A stretch of DNA of 64,000 bases from Arthrobacter sp. M4 (GCF_020251205.1 NZ_JAIWYX010000012.1:1-64000); one strand, 5' to 3'; counted from the first letter of the stretch, positions 10,574 to 18,960 are shown. Made by a program: numbers and translations. Notes: a model not told the origin generated them from the sequence alone.

Positions 10574-11620
10574 ATGGAACTCAGCGAGGACGATCTTCGC
10601 CTCATCAACGCGCTGCAGATTGCGCCCCGGATCAGCTGGTCGGACGCCGCCCAGGTGCTGGGCGTGCACGCGACCACGCTGACGTCACGATGGGAGCGGC
10701 TGCGGGCTGAGGGAGCGGCGTGGACCACTGCCCATTTGATGGGCGATCCCAAAAACGCCTGCCTGGCCCTGATGGACGTCGACTGCGAAATGCACCTGCG
10801 ACCGTCCGTGACCGCGGCCATCGCGGAGATTCCGGAAGTCATCACCGTGGAGGAGGCCGCCAGTGACCGCGACCTCCTTTTGACGGTCATCACGCAGACC
10901 CTGGGCGAATTCAGCTCCGAACTGCTGCCCCGGCTCAAGACCATTCGAGGCCTGACGAAGTACCAGGCGGCCCTCTGCACGCGCATTTACACCAGCGGCT
11001 ACGCTTGGCGGCTCAACGTACTGGACAAGGCGCAGCAGGCCGCCCTCCGCTTGCTTGCCGGGCCGGAAACTACTGGCTTTGCGCACGGCGAAGCTGTGGC
11101 TCCGCTTCCTGAGAGCCACTTGGCTATCCTTCCCTTCCTAGCCCGCGACGGCAGGGCTTCCGCGGCCGAAATCGCCAGGGCGCTGGGCCGCCACCCCGCC
11201 ACGGTGCAACGCCAATTGGGCCGGGTGCTCACCAGTAAGCTGCTGTCCTTCCGCTGCGAAATCGCGCAGAAGTACTCCGGCTATCCCATCACTGTCCAGT
11301 GGTTCGCCAACGTCCCGGCCGGCGGCCACGACCAGGCCGCGGCAGCCCTGCGCGGGATCCGCAACATCCGATTCACCGCATCAACCACGGGCCGAACCAA
11401 CTTTGTGATCATCATGTGGCTGCGATCCCTGGCGGATGTGCTGGAGATGGAACTCCTGGTCCAGCAGCGCGTGCCGGACATTCAGCTAGTGGAAAACGTG
11501 GTCATGCTGAATACGGCCAAGCGGGTCGGCTGGATGCTGAACCCGGACTCGACGGCCACCGGCGCCGTGGTCGTGACGTCGGCTCACGCGATGCGCCTGG
11601 CCCGCAGCACCGTGTCCTGA
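10574..11620 (+). CDS. Lrp/AsnC family regulator with duplicated domains
   Basis: 348 residues from the ATG at 10574, with AAAGGAGAGGG as ribosome-binding site; the longer reading to 10331 runs into the divergent gene. The length is about twice a normal Lrp protein. One AsnC-type HTH is near the start (ISWSDAAQVLGVHATTLTSRWERL). A second is near residue 195 (GRASAAEIARALGRHPATVQRQLGRV), each followed by a RAM-like ligand domain. It is divergent from the amidohydrolase/MHS operon and is likely its ligand-responsive regulator. The end overlaps the convergent methyltransferase by 37 bases. Confidence 0.85.
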   Translation: MELSEDDLRLINALQIAPRISWSDAAQVLGVHATTLTSRWERLRAEGAAWTTAHLMGDPKNACLALMDVDCEMHLRPSVTAAIAEIPEVITVEEAASDRDLLLTVITQTLGEFSSELLPRLKTIRGLTKYQAALCTRIYTSGYAWRLNVLDKAQQAALRLLAGPETTGFAHGEAVAPLPESHLAILPFLARDGRASAAEIARALGRHPATVQRQLGRVLTSKLLSFRCEIAQKYSGYPITVQWFANVPAGGHDQAAAALRGIRNIRFTASTTGRTNFVIIMWLRSLADVLEMELLVQQRVPDIQLVENVVMLNTAKRVGWMLNPDSTATGAVVVTSAHAMRLARSTVS

Positions 11621-12237
11621 ATGGTGGCGTGTTGGCCATCGTGGCCCGTGATTTCCCTGGGCCTGGATTCGAGCACCTGAATGAGCCATTGATCCGGTCG
11701 GAGTTCCGCGGCAAGCTGCTCGGGCGTGAAATACGGCTTGGGATCGGTGTGGTGGCTCCAGGGAGCCAGTCCGTCCGGGTGGTGGCCCACCATCAGCAGC
11801 GTCCCGCCCACGGAAGCGCACTGCTCGGCGGTACGCAGCGACGTCGTCCAGGGCAGCAGCGGCGAGTGCAGGTACTGTGCCGATACCAGGTCAAAAGTGC
11901 CCAAACCCGTCCAGGCGGCTACGTCGTCGTAGATCCAGCGCACCCTGGCACCGTGCGGCGAAGCAGCGCCGTGCCGGGCGGCACGCTCAAGCGCGACGGC
12001 GGAAACGTCGACGGCGGTGACGCGCCAGCCGCGTCCGGCGAGCCAGAGGGCATCGGCGCCCTCGCCGCAGCCGAGATCAAGGGCGGTTCCGGGTTCCAGG
12101 TCCGACGCTTCGGCGACGAGTTGGACGTTCGGATTGCCGCTCCAAACGCGGTCCCGGCTGCGGTACATCGCGTCCCAAAGGGCTCCGGCGTCGCCGTCGT
12201 GCCCAAGGTCTTTATCTTCCAAGACGTCTTCTTCCAC
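11584..12237 (-). CDS. Class I SAM-dependent methyltransferase
   Basis: 217 residues from a GTG at 12237, selected because GGAG lies 8 bases upstream and the Rossmann domain starts soon after; the open frame extends to 12405 without a good start. Motif I is ALDLGCGEGADALWLAGRGWRVTAVDVS. Motif post-I and II are seen as VRWIYDDVAAWTGLGTFDLVSAQYLHSP. This resembles TehB-like or generic class I methyltransferases. The substrate is unknown. It starts opposite the helicase leader. Confidence 0.82.
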   Translation of the reverse strand: MEEDVLEDKDLGHDGDAGALWDAMYRSRDRVWSGNPNVQLVAEASDLEPGTALDLGCGEGADALWLAGRGWRVTAVDVSAVALERAARHGAASPHGARVRWIYDDVAAWTGLGTFDLVSAQYLHSPLLPWTTSLRTAEQCASVGGTLLMVGHHPDGLAPWSHHTDPKPYFTPEQLAAELRPDQWLIQVLESRPREITGHDGQHATIQDTVLRARRIA

Positions 12238-12315
12238 GCGCAGTGCTCCGTCCCATCCTGTGCTTAGGGAGTATTGTGACGTGTCCGAGCGCCGAGGGGT
12301 ACCCTCCCGGGATGC

Positions 12316-12568
12316 TAGACTAGGTGAACTTGATGTGCAGTGATGCCCTGCTTGTGCCTGGCGATTGCCTAGGACTTCGGGGCTTTTTTCATGTGAGAGG
12401 CACATCCTGCGTCGATGAACGCGTTTTGGTCCCGGACTCTGCGGCTAGCGCCGCTGCCCGGTTGATCCTCTGACTTTTCCTCGGCGAACCCTCGGCCCAA
12501 CCGGCGTCGGGGGCCGAACGTTTGTGAGGACCCGTCCGCAAGGACGCCGCAGAAAGACCCTGAAAACT
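12316..12568 (+). promoter_or_regulatory. Structured 5' leader of the DEAD-box helicase gene
   Basis: A -10-like TAGACT lies at 12316-12321. The leader that follows contains a 46-codon ORF, a GCCCTG/CGGGGC stem running into TTTTTT (12344-12388), a GCGGC-TAGC-GCCGC hairpin (12441-12454), and a TCGGCCC/GGGCCGA stem (12492-12517). This looks like a long regulatory leader, possibly attenuating or temperature-responsive as for other RNA helicases. No known RNA family was recognised. Confidence 0.4.
12333..12473 (+). CDS. Small leader ORF upstream of the helicase (46 residues)
   Basis: ATG at 12333 to TGA at 12471-12473. It begins MCSDALLVPGDCLGLRGFFH and has three cysteines. The ATG is only about 11 bases after the TAGACT element, with AGGTGA between, so it would be almost leaderless. 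The frame runs through the poly-T hairpin, so its translation could affect folding of the leader. I do not recognise a family; it may be a regulatory peptide or simply an open frame. Confidence 0.35.
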   Translation: MCSDALLVPGDCLGLRGFFHVRGTSCVDERVLVPDSAASAAARLIL

Positions 12569-14275
12569 TTGACTACTTTTGCTGCCCTTGGCACGCCCAA
12601 AGCCATCTCCGACGCGCTCGCCGCGGACGGAATCGAGACGCCGTTCCCCATCCAGGTGAAGACGCTTCCGGACACACTCGCCGGTCGCGATGTATTGGGC
12701 CGCGGCCGCACGGGCTCGGGCAAGACCATCGCCTTCGCCATCCCCCTGGTGTCCCGCCTGGCCGAGCGAGAAGCAGGCTATTTCCGCAAGCCCGGCCGCC
12801 CGATGGGCCTGGTGCTGGCCCCGACGCGCGAGCTTGCCACCCAGATCAACGCAACGGTAGAGCCGCTGGCCAAGGCCATGGGGCTCAACACCACGGTCAT
12901 TTACGGCGGCGTCTCCCAGTCACGGCAGGAAAAGGCGCTTGCTGCCGGCGTGGACATTGTCATCGCCTGCCCGGGCCGCCTTGAAGACCTGGTCCGCCAG
13001 CGCATTTTGACGCTGGAAGCCGTGGAGGTCACCGTCCTGGACGAGGCCGACCATATGGCGGACCTGGGCTTCCTTCCCGTCGTGAAGAGGCTCCTGGACA
13101 TGACGCCCACGCAGGGCCAGCGGCTCCTTTTCTCCGCAACGCTGGACAACGGCGTGGACAAGCTGGTGCACCGTTACCTGTCCAACCCGCTCACGCACTC
13201 CGTTGACGAGCCGCAGGCCGCTGTCACCACCATGGAGCACCACGTCCTGGTTGCCGCGGATGTGACCGTGAAGAAGCAGCTGGTCACCGCGCTGGCCTCC
13301 GGTGTGGGACGTCGTGTGCTGTTCATGCGGACCAAGCACCACGCCCGCAAGCTGGCCAAGCAGTTGACGGACGCCGGCATCCCCGCAGTCGACCTGCACG
13401 GCAACCTGTCCCAAAACGCCCGTGACCGCAATCTCGCCGAGTTCGCCGCTGGCGATGTTCGCGTCCTGGTGGCCACCGACGTCGCAGCCCGCGGGGTGCA
13501 CGTGGACGACGTCGAGCTGGTCATCCACGTGGATCCGCCGACGGAACACAAGGCCTATCTGCACCGCTCCGGCCGCACGGCCCGCGCGGGCTCCGAGGGC
13601 ACCGTGGTTACGCTGACGCTGCCCGACCAGCAGCCGGACGTGAAGAAGCTCATGAAGGCCGCTGGCGTCGACGTCTCGTTCGAGCGCGTCACCGCGACTT
13701 CGCCGCTGGTCGCCGAATTGGTGGGTGAGGTGGCAGCGCCCGTGGATCCCAAGGTCCGGGCTGCACAGGTGGCGGCCAAGATGCCGCAGCAGGGCGGGGG
13801 CAAGTCCACCGGCGCCAACGCTGAGCGGAAGCGCGCGAGGCGGAGCGGCCCGGGTACTGGCGTCGGCGGGCGCGGTGGTCGCGGCGGCCGTGGCAAGGTT
13901 GGCCCCGAGCCGGTCCGCACGGACCTGCCCCGTTCCGAGCGCCGTCCCGCAAAGAACGACGATGTCGCCCGCGGCTCGCGCGGTCGCGGCACCGCAGCTG
14001 CCACGCACCGGAACGACGTGCCGGGTTCACGTGGGCAACAGGGTTCACGTGGGCAGCAGGGTTCACGTGGGCAGCAGGGCTCTGCCCAAGGCGCGCGCGG
14101 CGGACGGCAGGCGACGGGCAACAACCCGGTATGGTCCTCCGAAACGGGCGGGGTATCCGGCGGCTCGTACGGCCCAGGCTCAGGCGGCCGCGGCTCCAAC
14201 GGAACCAGCAGCACCGGCCGGCGCGGTCCGCGCCGCGCATCAGCTCCGGCGTCGAACGAGCGCCGCGGACGCTAG
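12569..14275 (+). CDS. DEAD-box RNA helicase
   Basis: 568 residues from the TTG at 12569 (read MTTFAALGTPKAI, the usual start in relatives). Motifs in order: Q motif TPFPIQVKTLP, motif I GRTGSGKT, Ia PTRELATQ, II DEAD, III SATL, V VATDVAARGVHVDD, VI HRSGRTARAG. The C-terminal tail of about 160 residues is basic and rich in Arg/Gly, with three exact GSRGQQ repeats, typical of RNA-binding tails in RhlE/CsdA-like proteins. It likely remodels RNA in ribosome assembly, decay or cold adaptation. Confidence 0.93.
   Translation: MTTFAALGTPKAISDALAADGIETPFPIQVKTLPDTLAGRDVLGRGRTGSGKTIAFAIPLVSRLAEREAGYFRKPGRPMGLVLAPTRELATQINATVEPLAKAMGLNTTVIYGGVSQSRQEKALAAGVDIVIACPGRLEDLVRQRILTLEAVEVTVLDEADHMADLGFLPVVKRLLDMTPTQGQRLLFSATLDNGVDKLVHRYLSNPLTHSVDEPQAAVTTMEHHVLVAADVTVKKQLVTALASGVGRRVLFMRTKHHARKLAKQLTDAGIPAVDLHGNLSQNARDRNLAEFAAGDVRVLVATDVAARGVHVDDVELVIHVDPPTEHKAYLHRSGRTARAGSEGTVVTLTLPDQQPDVKKLMKAAGVDVSFERVTATSPLVAELVGEVAAPVDPKVRAAQVAAKMPQQGGGKSTGANAERKRARRSGPGTGVGGRGGRGGRGKVGPEPVRTDLPRSERRPAKNDDVARGSRGRGTAAATHRNDVPGSRGQQGSRGQQGSRGQQGSAQGARGGRQATGNNPVWSSETGGVSGGSYGPGSGGRGSNGTSSTGRRGPRRASAPASNERRGR
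14023..14076 (+). repeat. Three 18-bp tandem repeats in the helicase tail
   Basis: The unit GGGTTCACGTGGGCAGCA occurs three times head to tail (the first copy has one change, CAACA). It encodes GSRGQQ three times, and being a multiple of three it can expand or contract in frame. Confidence 0.9.
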
Positions 14276-14310
14276 CTAGCGCTGGTTGGTGAACCCGGGT
14301 GCTATTGCCA

Positions 14311-14355
14311 GCCCCGGTGTCACCAGCCGCGGTGTCACCAGCCCCGGTGTCACCA
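14311..14355. repeat. Three 15-bp tandem repeats at the end of the MBL hydrolase gene
   Basis: The unit GCCCCGGTGTCACCA is present three times (the second copy reads GCCGCGG). The stop codon of the minus-strand MBL hydrolase gene (14350-14352) lies in the third copy. The array occupies the gap between two convergent genes. Confidence 0.9.
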
Positions 14356-15000
14356 GCCCCGGGCGCGCCACTCTCCGAGGTGCGGGCGCTCGGCTCCCAG
14401 CGTGGTGGGCTTGCCATGCCCCGGATGTACCACGGTGTCGTCCGGGAAGGCATCGAAGATCCGCTGCTTCACGTCGTTGAAGAGCGACGTGAAGCGTTCC
14501 GGATCGTTCTGGGTGTTTCCCACACCTCCGGGAAAGAGCGAGTCGCCGCTGAAGATGTGTGCGGGCCCTTCCGGATCGCGGTAAACGTACGCGATCGATC
14601 CTGGGGTGTGGCCACGCAGGTGTACGGCGGTGATGGTGAACCCCGTGAAGGTCAGTACGTCCCCGTCGCCCAGCCGTACATCCACGGGCACGGGCAATGC
14701 GTCGGCGTCATCCTCACCGGCAACTATTTTGGCGTCGGTGGAATCCGCAAGTTCCTTCAGCGCCCTGACGTGGTCCCAGTGCTGGTGCGTCGTAGCAACA
14801 ACCGACAGCTTGGGCTCAGCCTCCGAGTCTGCAAGGGAGTCCAGCAGCAGCCCGCCGATCGCGGCAAAGTCATCCGCCGCGTCGATCAGCAGTTGCTCAC
14901 CCGAAGCCTTCGACGTCAGGAGGTACACATTGTTGTCCATCTCGCTGACGGAGATGCGCCGAATGGTGATGTCACGCAGGGAGTGAATGAGCGAGTCCAT
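14350..15000 (-). CDS. Metallo-beta-lactamase-fold hydrolase
   Basis: 216 residues. The MBL metal motif is THQHWDHV. Further ligands are in VHLRGHTPGSIAYVY, FSGDSLFPGGVGNT and VVHPGHGKPT. The overall form matches small glyoxalase II-like hydrolases, probably cytoplasmic as no signal peptide is present. The substrate is unknown. It follows the aldo/keto reductase on the same strand with a 9-base gap, so the two may be cotranscribed. Confidence 0.88.
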   Translation of the reverse strand: MDSLIHSLRDITIRRISVSEMDNNVYLLTSKASGEQLLIDAADDFAAIGGLLLDSLADSEAEPKLSVVATTHQHWDHVRALKELADSTDAKIVAGEDDADALPVPVDVRLGDGDVLTFTGFTITAVHLRGHTPGSIAYVYRDPEGPAHIFSGDSLFPGGVGNTQNDPERFTSLFNDVKQRIFDAFPDDTVVHPGHGKPTTLGAERPHLGEWRARGW

Positions 15001-15009
15001 TCGGCCAGT

Positions 15010-16020
15010 TTACGGAGCCTGCTCGCGGCCTTCTGAGACCCAGTTGGGATCAGCTGACCGTGAGCCGACAACCCCGGAGGCGGCGTCGTCGAGGGCGGCC
15101 AGCTGGGCGGCACTCAGCTCGAGCGACAGCGCGCCCAAGTTTTCGTCGATTCTTTCCGGCTTGCGCGTGCCCGGGATAGGAACGACGGCGAGCTGGTGCC
15201 GCCCGCTTTGGGCGAGGAGCCACGCCAGGGCGACCTGTGCCGGGGTCGCCTGCAGTTCGGCGGCCACCGAACGGACCGCGTTCACCACGGCCTGGTTGGC
15301 GTCCAGCACGCCGTCGGCGAAGCGCGGGATGCGGTGCCGGAAGTCGCCGTCGCCCAGATCCGAGGTGTTGACGGTTCCGGTGAGGAAGCCGCGGCCCAAC
15401 GGAGCGTATGGCACAAAGCCCACGCCGAGTTCGCTGGCAGCTGGAACCACGTTGCGCTCGACGTCCCTGCTCCAGATGGACCATTCGCTCTGGACGGCGG
15501 CGATGGGATGAACGCTGTTGGCCTCGCGGAGTTCGTCGGCTGTCACCTCGGAGAGCCCCAGGTGCCGGACCTTGCCCTCGGCTACCAGCGCCGCCATGGC
15601 CTTCACGGTTTCCACAATCGGAACGCGGAGGTCACGGCGGTGCAGGTAGTAGAGGTCGATGACGTCTGTGTTGAGCCTGCGGAGGCTTGCCTCGGCTGCC
15701 AGGCGGACGTATTCGGCGTCACCGCGGACGTCCGTGTAGCCGTCCCGCGGGTTGCCCACGATGCCGAACTTGGTAGCCAGTTGGATTTCGTCCCGCCGCT
15801 CGCCGAGCAACTGCGCGATGAGTTCCTCGTTGCCTCCCGCGCCGTAGACGTCGGCGGTGTCAATAAAGCTGACACCGGCGTCCACGGCGTGATGGAGAGT
15901 TTTCAGGGCCTGCCCCTGATCGACACCGCCATATACGGGCGTTAGGGCCATGCCGCCGAAGCCCAAGGGACTGACCTTCAGGCCGTCGCCAAGCTGTATT
16001 GTGCCCGTTTCCAAGCTCAT
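15010..16020 (-). CDS. Aldo/keto reductase
   Basis: 336 residues with the TIM-barrel AKR layout. Catalytic tetrad residues are seen in DTADVYGAGG (Asp, Tyr), LATKFG (Lys) and YYLHRRD (His). The C-terminal NADPH-binding loop is VVPIPGTRKPERIDENLGAL. The family reduces aldehydes and ketones; the subgroup resembles AKR11/AKR13-type enzymes of soil bacteria. The exact substrate is not predictable. Confidence 0.92.
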   Translation of the reverse strand: MSLETGTIQLGDGLKVSPLGFGGMALTPVYGGVDQGQALKTLHHAVDAGVSFIDTADVYGAGGNEELIAQLLGERRDEIQLATKFGIVGNPRDGYTDVRGDAEYVRLAAEASLRRLNTDVIDLYYLHRRDLRVPIVETVKAMAALVAEGKVRHLGLSEVTADELREANSVHPIAAVQSEWSIWSRDVERNVVPAASELGVGFVPYAPLGRGFLTGTVNTSDLGDGDFRHRIPRFADGVLDANQAVVNAVRSVAAELQATPAQVALAWLLAQSGRHQLAVVPIPGTRKPERIDENLGALSLELSAAQLAALDDAASGVVGSRSADPNWVSEGREQAP

Positions 16021-16233
16021 GGTGGTACTCCTTCGTGATTCGGTCGGCGGAGGTGCATCATTCGCTGGTAACTGCGCGGTGCTTGTTTGTATTCCGGACT
16101 TTGGGACGCAGCGTCGGAAGGCCTCGCTCCCTCCCAGTTACTCGCCACCGCATCTAGTGCGGCTCCTGTATTCCGGGGAGAACCGCCAGAATGGCGGGAA
16201 CGAGGTTCGGAGCAACTGGGCAGGAACGCAGTT

Positions 16234-16554
16234 CTACTTCTCCGGCAGAGCCTTGAGTCTTGCAGCGCAGCCCACGATCGCGGCGATGAACAGCAGCTTG
16301 AGCGGGCTGGCCGGTTCAGTTCCCAAAACCATCGCCCAGCCCACGGTCAGTGCTGCGCCGAGGCCCACCCAGACGGCGTAGGCCGTGCCCAAGGGGATCC
16401 GTTTGACCGCCAGACCCAAGCCCAGCATGCTCAGTGTGGCGGCGACGGCAAAGACAACCGTGGGTAGCGCACGTGAGAAGCCGTCGGACAATCCAAGGGC
16501 AGTTGCCCACACCGCCTCGAGTACAGCCGATGCCAACAGAATGACCCAGGCCAT
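16234..16554 (-). CDS. SMR family exporter subunit, Gdx/SugE-like (second gene of pair)
   Basis: 106 residues from the ATG at 16554; a longer frame overlaps the upstream gene. It has four predicted helices with the essential membrane Glu at position 13 (MAWVILLASAVLEAVWA). The motif GTAYAVWVGLGAA is the GxAYAxWxGxG hallmark of the Gdx/SugE/YkkCD side of the family. The start is 20 bases after its partner's stop. Paired SMR proteins usually form antiparallel heterodimers. With the guanidine-III riboswitch upstream, guanidinium export is the likely job. Confidence 0.88.
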   Translation of the reverse strand: MAWVILLASAVLEAVWATALGLSDGFSRALPTVVFAVAATLSMLGLGLAVKRIPLGTAYAVWVGLGAALTVGWAMVLGTEPASPLKLLFIAAIVGCAARLKALPEK

Positions 16555-16574
16555 GCCCGGTCGCCCGGCCACCG

Positions 16575-16898
16575 CTACGCCAGGACCTTCAAGCCGACCA
16601 CGCAGGCACCGATGCCCGCTAAGAGCATTAGCCGCGCTGCCGTTGGACGTTCCACCCTGGTGACCATTGCATAAGCCGAGGTCAGAACCACGCCGACACC
16701 CACCCACACCGCGTAGGCAGTGCCGGTAGGAATGGATTGCATTGCGATAGCCAATCCAGCAGTACTCGCGGACACTGAGGCCAGGAAGACAACCGCAGGC
16801 AGGATGCGTGCGCGGCCGCGTCGTTGAAAAGTTCGGTGCAGCGCTGCTGCCCAGACGGCTTCAAGCGCTCCGGCGACAAGGAGAATGACCCAGGACAT
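16575..16898 (-). CDS. SMR family exporter subunit, Gdx/SugE-like (first gene of pair)
   Basis: 107 residues, four helices, conserved Glu13 in MSWVILLVAGALEAVWAA and the hallmark GTAYAVWVGVGVV. It differs from its neighbour in charge distribution between helices (HRTFQRRGRAR versus a near-neutral loop), as expected for two halves inserted in opposite orientation. The ATG is 14 bases from the end of a guanidine-III riboswitch, and its ribosome-binding site AAAGGAAA touches the aptamer's 3' end. Proton-coupled guanidinium efflux is inferred. Confidence 0.88.
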   Translation of the reverse strand: MSWVILLVAGALEAVWAAALHRTFQRRGRARILPAVVFLASVSASTAGLAIAMQSIPTGTAYAVWVGVGVVLTSAYAMVTRVERPTAARLMLLAGIGACVVGLKVLA

Positions 16899-16911
16899 GA
16901 CGGTTTCCTTT

Positions 16912-16952
16912 GGCCAGTCTTGTCGCTCACCGGGTACTGAACCGTCGTCCGG
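16912..16952 (-). ncRNA. Guanidine-III riboswitch (ykkC-III)
   Basis: The 41-base minus-strand segment begins CCGGACGA, contains GTACCCGGT in the middle and GACAAGAC near the end, in the order and spacing of the guanidine-III consensus as I recall it from the Thermobifida aptamer. GGTTCAGT pairs with ACTGGCC to form the hairpin stem with one bulge, while the 5' CCGG pairs with CCGG of the centre as in the known pseudoknot. It ends at the SD of the first SMR gene, so control is probably translational: guanidine binding exposes the site. The match is from memory. Confidence 0.85.
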
Positions 16953-16975
16953 AGGTTCGAATGGGAACCTTGGGT

Positions 16976-17581
16976 TCAGGCTAGCCGATCGATCGACACA
17001 ATGGCCACGAAGCCCCGTCCCGAGATCTCAGGACTATGGACGTCGGAACCAGCTACCGTGTCATAACGAGCCAGTTCGATCGGCTCATGTGGGTCTTGTT
17101 CGGCACCGGAATCAAGGGGATCAGTGCGCGGCACCACCGAGGCTTGGCCCTCCAGGAGAACCGCGAATTGGCCTTCGAACACCGGCTGCGGTCTTTTCTT
17201 GGACAGCTCGATGATGGAGGTATAACCCTTGAAGGCCCGCGCACGGGCAATGATGTTAAGGTCCCGGATATCGCCAGTCGGAAGCGTCGCAGAGGATGGC
17301 GCCTCGCCCGAGAAACGGAACGGCCGGTACTTCTCAAGGGGCTGCTCCTTCCCGTCCACGGTAAGCAGCAACAGATCGCCGTCGATCACGGTGAGAACAC
17401 GCTCCATGCCGGAAAAAACGGAGAAATCGCCCGCTTTTGAAACGTCCGCAATGCTTAGCCGCCAATCCCAGGCATCGTCCTGCGCCGAAGCCGCTTTCGG
17501 GTGGCTTGCGAGCTCACGCGTCACCCCGCCCCCGTTGCGCCACGGTTCCGGCCTGATATCGGCAAAGCGGATGATCTCCAT
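16976..17581 (-). CDS. HutD/Ves family cupin-like protein
   Basis: 201 residues. The start MEIIRFADIRPEPWRNGGGVTRELASHP with WDWRLSIADVSKAGDFSVFSGMERVLTVIDG is the clear signature of the HutD (Ves) family, a bicupin fold. HutD is linked to histidine utilisation in Pseudomonas, where it may limit pathway flux, but no hut genes are visible here. It lies alone, divergent from trpF. Confidence 0.85.
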   Translation of the reverse strand: MEIIRFADIRPEPWRNGGGVTRELASHPKAASAQDDAWDWRLSIADVSKAGDFSVFSGMERVLTVIDGDLLLLTVDGKEQPLEKYRPFRFSGEAPSSATLPTGDIRDLNIIARARAFKGYTSIIELSKKRPQPVFEGQFAVLLEGQASVVPRTDPLDSGAEQDPHEPIELARYDTVAGSDVHSPEISGRGFVAIVSIDRLA

Positions 17582-17680
17582 GTAAGCCAGCCTAGCCGGG
17601 AGCCTCGGGACTGCGCTTGAAACACAGTCTTGCTAACGTCATAGGAGTCCGAAATACGAGATGTAGGGGAAGTTCGCGAA

Positions 17681-18277
17681 ATGTTCGTCAAAGTGTGCGG
17701 CCTGAGCACGCCCGAAGCGGTACGCACGGCGGTGGAAGCCGGCGCCGACGCGGTGGGTTTCGTCCTCACTGCAAGCCCCCGCGAGGTATCTCCGGAGCGG
17801 GCACGCGAACTTTTGGCTGGAGTACCCGAAGGCGTTGCCGCCGTCGCGGTTTTCCGCAAGGAGCCCGCCGCCGACGCGGTGGCAACGGCAAGGGCCGCCG
17901 GACTGGAGTGGGTCCAGCTTCACGGCAACCGCACGGTGGAGGACGTCAAAACAGTGCACGACGCCGGCATGCGGCTCATCCGGGCCGTCACCATGGGTGC
18001 TGCGTCGGAAGAGTTCGAAGACCTTGGCGAGGAACTGCTCCTGGTGGATGCGGCGGTGCCGGGCTCGGGTGAATCCTGGGATTATGCCTCGGTGCGGGCC
18101 AAAGGGCTTGGCGGCCGCCGCTGGCTGCTGGCCGGCGGGCTGTCCCCGGAGAACGTTGCGGAAGCCACCCAGGCCGCAGGCGCGTGGGGCGCGGATGTCT
18201 CTTCCGGCGTCGAATCCTCCAGAGGCGTCAAGGACCTGAAGAAGGTCCGCGCCTTCGTGCTCGCCGCGAAAAGCTAA
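17681..18277 (+). CDS. trpF: Phosphoribosylanthranilate isomerase
   Basis: 198 residues, a (beta/alpha)8 barrel for the third step of tryptophan synthesis. The start MFVKVCGLSTPEAVRTAVEAGADAVGFV contains the catalytic Cys (KVCG). The catalytic Asp is replaced in context by LLVDAAVPGSGESWDY, and the phosphate-binding end is LLAGGLSPENV and VSSGVESSRGVKD. No other trp genes are nearby, so it is a stand-alone trpF. Confidence 0.93.
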   Translation: MFVKVCGLSTPEAVRTAVEAGADAVGFVLTASPREVSPERARELLAGVPEGVAAVAVFRKEPAADAVATARAAGLEWVQLHGNRTVEDVKTVHDAGMRLIRAVTMGAASEEFEDLGEELLLVDAAVPGSGESWDYASVRAKGLGGRRWLLAGGLSPENVAEATQAAGAWGADVSSGVESSRGVKDLKKVRAFVLAAKS

Positions 18278-18468
18278 ACCTCAAAAGCCATGACTCCTGC
18301 CTTCACCTGACCCAGGGTCCCGCTGGCTCGGGACCTGTTCTTGGCTCAAAATGTCCAAAAGTCAACTTGGAAGGCGCGGGGCCATTCAGGCTAGACTCGC
18401 TCGCCGGGGACAAGCAGGCCATTGTCGTCGGAGCGGTGAAGCCTCCGGAGACACCCAATACGAGCAGA

Positions 18469-18960
18469 ATGCGACCCGTGAAAAAATCTTTCAATAGCGT
18501 TGTCCGTTACCTGAATGTCGCCGTCATCGGAGGCCTGGCCTTGTCCGGCAGCCTTGCCCTATCCGGCTGCACCGGGCCGTCAAGCAACGCATCCGCGCAG
18601 GGCTCCAGCACGCCGTCGGCCTCCTCGCAGCCCACAGCGACGGCAAGTGCCAGCGCATCGGCTTCCGGGCCGTTTGGCGGCTTCGCCTCGGCAGCCGAAG
18701 CCTGCACCGCCGTCTTCGACCAATCTACCGGTGCTTCCCTTCTGCCCATGGCCGCGGCGCAGGGCAGGACTGCCGAACTGGAGAAAGCCAAGGCGGACCT
18801 GGCTGCCACGGCGGATCGCGTCCCGGCAACCCTGAAGGAGGATTTCGCCCGCTTCAAGGACACCGCAATCGCAGGGCTGACCGACCAAACGGTGTATTCG
18901 AGCGGCAAATTCAACAAGGCGATGGCTCCCGTCAACGCATGGCTGAAAGCCAACTGCTAG
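18469..18960 (+). CDS. Putative lipoprotein of unknown function
   Basis: 163 residues from the ATG at 18469 (a GTG three codons on is an alternative). The signal segment VAVIGGLALSGSLALSGC ends in a lipobox LSGC. An Ala/Ser/Thr linker follows, then about 95 residues of mainly helical sequence (AAEACTAVFDQST... LEKAKADLAATADRVPATLKEDFARFKD). No family recognised. It stands alone, after trpF. Confidence 0.7.
   Translation: MRPVKKSFNSVVRYLNVAVIGGLALSGSLALSGCTGPSSNASAQGSSTPSASSQPTATASASASASGPFGGFASAAEACTAVFDQSTGASLLPMAAAQGRTAELEKAKADLAATADRVPATLKEDFARFKDTAIAGLTDQTVYSSGKFNKAMAPVNAWLKANC

Noticed and set aside
18316-18335. GGTCCC/GGGACC hairpin after trpF
   Set aside because: Six-base stem with no T-run, too weak to call a terminator.
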